DNA of 64,000 nt from Pseudonocardia hierapolitana (GTDB lineage: Bacteria; Actinomycetota; Actinomycetes; Mycobacteriales; Pseudonocardiaceae). A program made the translations under genes and the position numbers. The notes beneath the pieces were generated by a model. It had not been told where the DNA came from and made no database searches. It saw nothing but the letters and a program-made list of their open reading frames with translations. Positions 58,758-64,000 of this stretch are shown in pieces (within the stretch, counting starts at the first letter, position 1; each line of letters begins with the position of its first letter). The stretch spans positions 4,402,001 to 4,466,000 of the forward strand of contig NZ_VIWU01000001.1 in NCBI RefSeq assembly GCF_007994075.1, in the 5' to 3' direction.

Positions 58758-61700
58758 ATGAGCACCGGTAGATCGCGGCCCGCACCACCCAGGATGCCGG
58801 GCGGCGAGCTCACGCTCGAACCGCCGCCGGAGCCGGAGCGGATCATCCCGGCGGGTGTGCTGCAGCGGATGCTGCCGCTGGCCATGCTGGTCGGGTCGGT
58901 GGGCTTCATCGCCGTGCTCGGCGTGCGGGATCCGACGTCGTGGCTCTTCGGCGGCATGTTCGCGATCTCCTCGCTCGGCATGCTGCTCACCGGCAGCGGG
59001 CGCGGCGGTGGCAGCCGCACGGCCGACATCGACGAGGACCGCCGCGACTACCTGCGGTACCTGTCCGTGCTCCGGGACCGGGTGCGGCGGATCGCTGCCG
59101 AGCAGCGGGCGGCGCTGGAGTGGTCGCACCCCGAGCCCTCCGCGTGGCCTGCCGTGTTGCGGGCGGGCCGGATGTGGGAGCGGCGGCCCGCCGACCCCGA
59201 TTTCGCCCACGTCCGCGTCGGGCGGGGCGCCCAGCGCCTCGCCACCCGGCTGGTGCCGCCGCAGACCGGGCCGGTCGACGGCCTCGAACCGGTCGCCGCG
59301 CTCGCGCTGCGCCGGTTCCTGCTGAGCCACGCGGTCGTGCCGGACCTGCCGGTCGCGTTGTCGCTGCGGGCGAGCGGCATCGTGTGGCTGGAACCGGCGG
59401 GTGGTGCCGGGATGGACCGCGTGCGTGCGCTGGCCCGCGCCGCCGTCGTCCAGTACGCGCTCTGGCACGCACCCGCCGACGCGCTGCTCGCGGTCGTGGC
59501 GCCGCCATCGCTGGCCCACGAGTGGGAGTGGGTGAAGTGGCTCCCGCACGCCGGGCACCCGCGTCGTCACGACCTGGTCGGCCCGGTGCGGATGATCACG
59601 GCGGACGCCGACGACGTGCGGCACTGGTGGCTCGCCGAGCTCGCAGGCCGCCCACCCGGCCCGGGCATCGGCGAGCCGCACCTGCTGGTGGTCGTCGACG
59701 ACGTCGCCGAGGGGCCGGGGGCGTGGTCCGGGGTCGCCGGCGTCTCCGTGCTGCGGGTCGGAGCCCCCACGGGCAGGCGCCCGGCCCCGTCGGTGGTGCG
59801 GCTGCAGGTCGCGCCGGACCTCCTGCTGCGGGGCGGTGGCGACGAGCAGCCCGTCGTGATCGGGCGCCCCGACGGGCTCACGGTTGCGGAGGCCGCGGCG
59901 CTGGCCCGCAGGCTGGCGCGCCACCGCGCGGCGGACGTCACGACGGCCGGAGACGCGGCCACGGCGGCACCGCCCGGGCTGCGCGCGCTCCTCGGCCTCG
60001 CGCCCGGCCCGGCCGGGATCGCCGCGCTGCGGGCCCGCTGGGCGCGCTCGGAGGCCGACCGGCTGCGCGTGCCGATCGGCATCGACGAGAGCGGCGGCGC
60101 GGTCACCCTCGACCTCAAGGAGGCGGCGCTGGGCGGCAGCGGCCCGCACGGGCTCTGCGTCGGCGCCACCGGTTCGGGCAAGAGCGAGCTGCTCCGCACG
60201 CTCGTGCTCGGACTGGCCGCCACCCACTCATCCGAGGAGCTCAACCTCGTCCTCGTCGACTTCAAGGGCGGCGCCACGTTCCTCGGGCTCGCCGGTCTCC
60301 CGCACGTCTCCGCGGTGATCACGAACCTCGCCGACGAGATCGGCCTCGTCGACCGCATGGCCGACGCGCTCGCAGGCGAGATCACGCGCCGGCAGGAGCT
60401 GCTGCGGGCGGCGGGCAACCTCGTCGGGGTCACCGAGTACGCCGCGGCCCGGCGCTCCGGCGCCGACCTGCCGCCGCTGCCGGCCCTGTTCGTCGTGGTC
60501 GACGAGTTCTCCGAGCTGCTCGCGCAGCGGCCGGAACTGATCGACCTGCTCGTCACGATCGGCCGTCTCGGGCGCTCGCTCGGGCTGCACCTGCTGCTGG
60601 CCTCGCAGCGCCTCGACGAGGGCAGGCTGCGCGGGCTCGAGTCGCACCTGTCCTACCGGATCGCGCTGCGCACGTTCTCCGCAGCGGAGTCGCGGGCCGT
60701 CCTCGGCGTGCCGGACGCGCACCAGTTGCCGTCCGCGCCCGGGTCGGCGTTCCTCGCCACCGGCACCGGCGAGCTCGTGCGGTTCCGCTCGGCGTACGTG
60801 TCGGGCCCGGACACGGCGCCCCGCTCGGCGGGCCCGGCGCCGCAGCGGCCGCGGGCACACCCGTTCCGGGTGGCACCGGTGCGTGAGTCCGAGCAGGCGA
60901 CACCACCCGACGAGGACCTCGACGAGGGGCCCACCGTCCTCGACGCCGTCATCGCGGCGATGGCCGGCTCCGGCCCGCCTGCCCACCAGGTCTGGCTTCC
61001 CCCGCTGGGCGACCCGCCGCCGCTGGACGAGGTGGCCGGGCTGGCTGCCGGCCCGCTGCGGGTGGCCGTCGGGCTCGTCGACCGGCCCTACCAGCAGCGC
61101 CGCGACGCGCTCGTCGTCGACCTGGCCGGTGGATCCGGGCACTTCGCCGTGGTCGGCGCCCCGCGCAGCGGCAAGTCCTCGGTGCTCGCCACCGCCGTGC
61201 TGGGGCTGGCGCTCACCAGCACGCCCGCCGAGCTCGGCGTGCACGTCCTCGACTTCGGCGGCGGCGCGCTGGGCGCGCTGGCCGGGCTCCCCCACGTCGG
61301 CACCGTGGCCGACCGGCAGCAGCCGGACCTCGTGCGCCGGGTCGTCGCCGAGTTCGCGGCCGTGCTCGCGCGGCGCGAGCAGCTCTTCCGCGAGCACGGG
61401 ATCGCGTCGGTCGAGGACTTCAGGGCCCGCCGGGCCGCTGGCGCGTTCCCCGACGAACCGGCCACCGACGTCCTGCTCGTCGTCGACGGGTACCTCGTCC
61501 TGCGGGGCGAGTTCGACGACCTGGAGGCACGGCTGCTGCCGCTGGCCGCGCAGGGCCTGTCCTACGGGCTGCACCTCGCGCTGTCGGCCAACCGGTGGAG
61601 CGAGCTGCGGCCCGCGCTGAAGGACCTCGTCGGCGGGCGGATCGAGCTGCGGCTGGGGGAGCCGACGGAGTCCGAGGTCGACCGGCGCCGGGCCGCGGGC

Positions 61701-62597
61701 GTGCCCGCCCGCCCGGGGCACGGGCTCGCGGCCGACGGCGCCCCCGCCGTCGTCGCGGCGCCCCGGACCTCCACCGGCGACCTCCCGGGCCTCGTGGCCG
61801 AGATCGGCGCCGCCCGGCCGGGCCCGGGATTCGCCCCGGTGCGCCTGCTGCCCGACCGCATCGACCTCGACCGGCTGCCGCCGGGTGCCGCCGGGATCCC
61901 GCTCGGGGTCGACGAGGAGCGGCTCGCGCGGGTCGTGCTCGACCCCGCCGCCGACCCCCACCTGCTGTGCTTCGCCGACGCCGAGAGCGGCAAGACCGCG
62001 CTGCTGCGGCTGGTCGCGCACGGCGTCGTGACGGCCTTCCCACCGGAGGAGGCGCGCATCGTGGTGGTCGACCACCGGCGCACCCTCCTCGGCGCGGTCC
62101 CGGACTCCCACCTGATCGGCTACACCAGCACCGCCGACGCCACGGCGTCGGCCGCCCGCGACGTGGCCGACTCGCTGCGCAGGCGGCTGCCCGGCCCCGG
62201 CGTCACCCCACGCGAGCTGAGGGAACGCAGCTGGTGGACCGGGCCCGACGTGTACGTCCTCGTCGACGACTACGACCTCGTCGCTCCCGGCGGCGGCTCG
62301 GCGAACCCGCTGCTCCCGCTCGTCGAGTTCCTCGCGCAGGCCAAGGACGTCGGGCTGCACCTCGTCGTCGCCCGGCGCTGCGGCGGGGCCGCGCGGGCCC
62401 TGTACGACCCCGTGCTCGGGCGGCTGCGCGAGCTCGCCGTTCCGGGCCTCGTCATGAACGGCAGCCCCGACGAGGGCGCCCTGCTCGGCACGGCCAAGCC
62501 CGCGTCCGAGCCGCCGGGGCGCGGGGTGCTGGTCGACCGGCGCCGCAACACCCGCCGCGTCCAGCTCGCGTGGCTGCCGCCGGACGAGGACGCCTAG
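58758..62597 (+). CDS. eccC: Type VII secretion ATPase EccC (FtsK/SpoIIIE family)
   Basis: The motor of ESX secretion, 1279 residues with all three ATPase domains fused in one chain. Two membrane helices lie at about 36-77. Walker A of domain 1 is G469-ATGSGKS476, with Walker B LFVVVDEFSEL. Domain 2 has G800-APRSGKS807. Domain 3 has A1073-DAESGKT1080, where the first Gly is Ala, a degenerate P-loop as seen in some EccC proteins. Its stop overlaps the next start. Confidence 0.96.
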   Translation: MSTGRSRPAPPRMPGGELTLEPPPEPERIIPAGVLQRMLPLAMLVGSVGFIAVLGVRDPTSWLFGGMFAISSLGMLLTGSGRGGGSRTADIDEDRRDYLRYLSVLRDRVRRIAAEQRAALEWSHPEPSAWPAVLRAGRMWERRPADPDFAHVRVGRGAQRLATRLVPPQTGPVDGLEPVAALALRRFLLSHAVVPDLPVALSLRASGIVWLEPAGGAGMDRVRALARAAVVQYALWHAPADALLAVVAPPSLAHEWEWVKWLPHAGHPRRHDLVGPVRMITADADDVRHWWLAELAGRPPGPGIGEPHLLVVVDDVAEGPGAWSGVAGVSVLRVGAPTGRRPAPSVVRLQVAPDLLLRGGGDEQPVVIGRPDGLTVAEAAALARRLARHRAADVTTAGDAATAAPPGLRALLGLAPGPAGIAALRARWARSEADRLRVPIGIDESGGAVTLDLKEAALGGSGPHGLCVGATGSGKSELLRTLVLGLAATHSSEELNLVLVDFKGGATFLGLAGLPHVSAVITNLADEIGLVDRMADALAGEITRRQELLRAAGNLVGVTEYAAARRSGADLPPLPALFVVVDEFSELLAQRPELIDLLVTIGRLGRSLGLHLLLASQRLDEGRLRGLESHLSYRIALRTFSAAESRAVLGVPDAHQLPSAPGSAFLATGTGELVRFRSAYVSGPDTAPRSAGPAPQRPRAHPFRVAPVRESEQATPPDEDLDEGPTVLDAVIAAMAGSGPPAHQVWLPPLGDPPPLDEVAGLAAGPLRVAVGLVDRPYQQRRDALVVDLAGGSGHFAVVGAPRSGKSSVLATAVLGLALTSTPAELGVHVLDFGGGALGALAGLPHVGTVADRQQPDLVRRVVAEFAAVLARREQLFREHGIASVEDFRARRAAGAFPDEPATDVLLVVDGYLVLRGEFDDLEARLLPLAAQGLSYGLHLALSANRWSELRPALKDLVGGRIELRLGEPTESEVDRRRAAGVPARPGHGLAADGAPAVVAAPRTSTGDLPGLVAEIGAARPGPGFAPVRLLPDRIDLDRLPPGAAGIPLGVDEERLARVVLDPAADPHLLCFADAESGKTALLRLVAHGVVTAFPPEEARIVVVDHRRTLLGAVPDSHLIGYTSTADATASAARDVADSLRRRLPGPGVTPRELRERSWWTGPDVYVLVDDYDLVAPGGGSANPLLPLVEFLAQAKDVGLHLVVARRCGGAARALYDPVLGRLRELAVPGLVMNGSPDEGALLGTAKPASEPPGRGVLVDRRRNTRRVQLAWLPPDEDA

Positions 62598-63931
62598 TGC
62601 GCCCCGTGCGCGTCGCCGTCCAGGAAGGCGCCGGCTTCGTCCGGATCGCGGGCGCGGGGGACGACGGCGCGCCGTGGCTGATCGCCGAGCTGCCCGCCTC
62701 GGGGCCCGGGGTCGCCGCGCTGCTCGCCGACCTGGTCGGCCCGCCTCCGCGGGAGCTGGTGCTCGTCCACCCCGCGCGGTGGCCGCCCGAACGCGCCGCG
62801 CAGTGGGCCCGGGACTGCGCCGGGCTCGCCGCCGCGGTGCGCACCGTGCCCGCCCCGCTCGCAGCCGCAGGCGAGGGCGAGGTGGCCGTGCTCGACGTCG
62901 GCGCGTCCACGACGGAGGCCACCCGGCTGGACGCGGCCGGCCGCGTCCGGGCCGTTGCCGCCGGGGAGGTGGGCGGGCGGCTCCTCGACGAGCTGGTGGC
63001 CGCGCACACCGGCCGCGACCCGGCGGCGGCCCGGGCGGTGCGGGAGGCGCTGTCGCTGCTCCCGGCCGTCGACGGCGTCGAAGCCGCGCAGGTGCGGCCG
63101 TTGCTCGCCGAGCCGCTGACGGCCGCGGTGGCGGCGCTGCGCGAGGTGGTGTCGGGCGCTCCCCGCGTCGTGCTGATCGGCGGGGTGGCCCGTACCCCGC
63201 TGCTGGCCCGCGTGGTCGACGAGTCAGGCCTCACGCAGGCCGAGGTGCCTCCACGCCCGGAGGCGGCCGCGGTCCTGGGCGCCCTGGAACGCACCTTGGA
63301 GCCCCACTGCTCTCTCGAGCGCCCGGAAACAGCAGTACGGCTCCAAGCTGGGCCCTACCTGCCGCGGCTGCCTGCTCGTCCGAGGCGGGCCCTGCGGGGG
63401 GCGCTTCTGGGGGTTGCTGCTGCTGTTGGACTCGCCTCGTTGCTCCTGCTCGGGTGGCTCTTGGTGCCGCCCGGCGCCGAGGCCGTGCCGGCGGGTGCCC
63501 TCGTGCAGTACGGCTACCGGCTCGACGTGCCCGCGGGCTGGGAGCACACCGGCGGGCTCCCCGAGCGGCGCAGGGTTCTGCTCACCCCGGTCGCCGCGCC
63601 CGAGGGCAGCGACCTGATCGCCGTCGAGCGCTCCCCGCTCGGCTACGACACGGCCGCCGAGCCGCAGCGGGCGCGGGCCGAGCTGCGCGCCGCGTACGAC
63701 GCCGCGCTGCGGGAGGGCTCCGCGTTCTCCGGTTACGACCCGGCCGGGCACTTCGCCGGGCGGCAGGTCACCGCGTACCGGCAGGAGGATCCGGGCGGAA
63801 CCGTCGTCGACTGGTACGTCGTGCTCGACCGTGACGCGCAGCTCAGCGTCGGCTGCCGGCACACGCCCGCGGGTGCGGAGGCGGTGCGGGCGGCGTGCGC
63901 CGTCGTCGTGGCGTCGGTTCGCGCCGGCTGA
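62597..63931 (+). CDS. Type VII secretion-associated protein (Rv3446c-like)
   Basis: A 444-residue protein that follows eccC in ESX-4 loci. The N-terminal ~240 residues resemble an actin/Hsp70-type fold (VAVLDVGASTTEA, VVLIGGVARTPLLARVV). A membrane helix follows at about 268-290, then a C-terminal outer domain with YGYRLDVPAGWEHTGGLPERR. Its job is unknown. GTG 62597 shares its G with the TAG stop of eccC (TAGTG). The genes for secreted WXG100 proteins would be expected next, beyond the window. Confidence 0.85.
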   Translation: MRPVRVAVQEGAGFVRIAGAGDDGAPWLIAELPASGPGVAALLADLVGPPPRELVLVHPARWPPERAAQWARDCAGLAAAVRTVPAPLAAAGEGEVAVLDVGASTTEATRLDAAGRVRAVAAGEVGGRLLDELVAAHTGRDPAAARAVREALSLLPAVDGVEAAQVRPLLAEPLTAAVAALREVVSGAPRVVLIGGVARTPLLARVVDESGLTQAEVPPRPEAAAVLGALERTLEPHCSLERPETAVRLQAGPYLPRLPARPRRALRGALLGVAAAVGLASLLLLGWLLVPPGAEAVPAGALVQYGYRLDVPAGWEHTGGLPERRRVLLTPVAAPEGSDLIAVERSPLGYDTAAEPQRARAELRAAYDAALREGSAFSGYDPAGHFAGRQVTAYRQEDPGGTVVDWYVVLDRDAQLSVGCRHTPAGAEAVRAACAVVVASVRAG

Positions 63932-64000
63932 GGGGACCAGCGGCCTCCGCCTCGCTCCGAGCGTTCACAGCTGCGAACGATCCGCCGCATTCCGCCCCGG
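63932..64000. other. Window end, no feature
   Basis: The last 69 bases hold no recognisable gene or signal. Confidence 0.6.

Overview
The window is a very GC-rich actinobacterial chromosome segment. Many genes start with GTG or TTG, stop and start codons often overlap (ATGA, GTGA, TGATG), and several promoters have a TANNNT box 6-8 nt before the start codon, suggesting leaderless mRNAs. Gene content and order (rpoB-rpoC, str, S10-spc and alpha operons, then an ESX-4 type VII secretion locus just after truA) fit the order Pseudonocardiales, perhaps Pseudonocardia. The genus is an inference from remembered gene order, not from a search.

Layout. 1-4.3 kb: end of rpoB and complete rpoC, closed by a strong hairpin. 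4.4-13.9 kb: an accessory island with ArsR, RidA, an NADP-dependent oxidoreductase, an HxlR-SCP2 regulator, an MFS exporter broken by a one-base frameshift, an atypical SDR, a VOC protein, a divergent flavin monooxygenase/TetR pair with a repeated operator, and an esterase. Two separate remnants of a Baeyer-Villiger-type flavin monooxygenase lie in this island, so it has been rearranged. 14.0-18.6 kb: rpsL-rpsG-fusA-tuf. 18.9-28.8 kb: the S10 and spc ribosomal protein operons, rpsJ to rplO. 29.0-31.7 kb: secY-adk-map.

31.7-46.0 kb: a block between map and infA. It opens with a 0.9-kb gene-free stretch holding a symmetric four-copy octamer array and tandem repeats. It then carries the NAD(P) transhydrogenase operon, an iron-box-controlled siderophore-interacting protein, cstA with its small YbdD-like partner, a sodium/solute symporter with an ECF sigma factor and a probable anti-sigma protein, and a reverse-strand run (MFS, epimerase, SigJ-like sigma, saccharopine dehydrogenase-like). 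46.0-50.9 kb: infA-rpmJ-rpsM-rpsK-rpsD-rpoA-rplQ-truA. 51.0-54.2 kb: a small hypothetical gene and an overlapping operon of NCS1 permease, Fcy1-like cytosine deaminase and an isopenicillin-N-synthase-like oxygenase. 54.2-64 kb: the ESX-4 core eccB, mycP, eccD, eccC and a type VII secretion-associated protein; the substrate genes would lie beyond the window edge.

Most notable observations: (1) ribosomal proteins L4 and L17 carry near-identical ~70-residue C-terminal add-on domains; (2) truA has no ATG, GTG or TTG start upstream of its conserved N-terminus; (3) the rplE-rpsN junction is partly duplicated and now encodes a 16-codon mini-ORF with its own ribosome binding site, and a 10-codon ORF bridges rplR and rpsE; (4) the cytosine permease-deaminase-oxygenase operon, whose oxygenase lacks the usual 2-oxoglutarate arginine; (5) the octamer array at 32.0 kb; (6) a GACACGCCCGACCTCG motif shared by the leaders of the rpsL and rpsJ operons.
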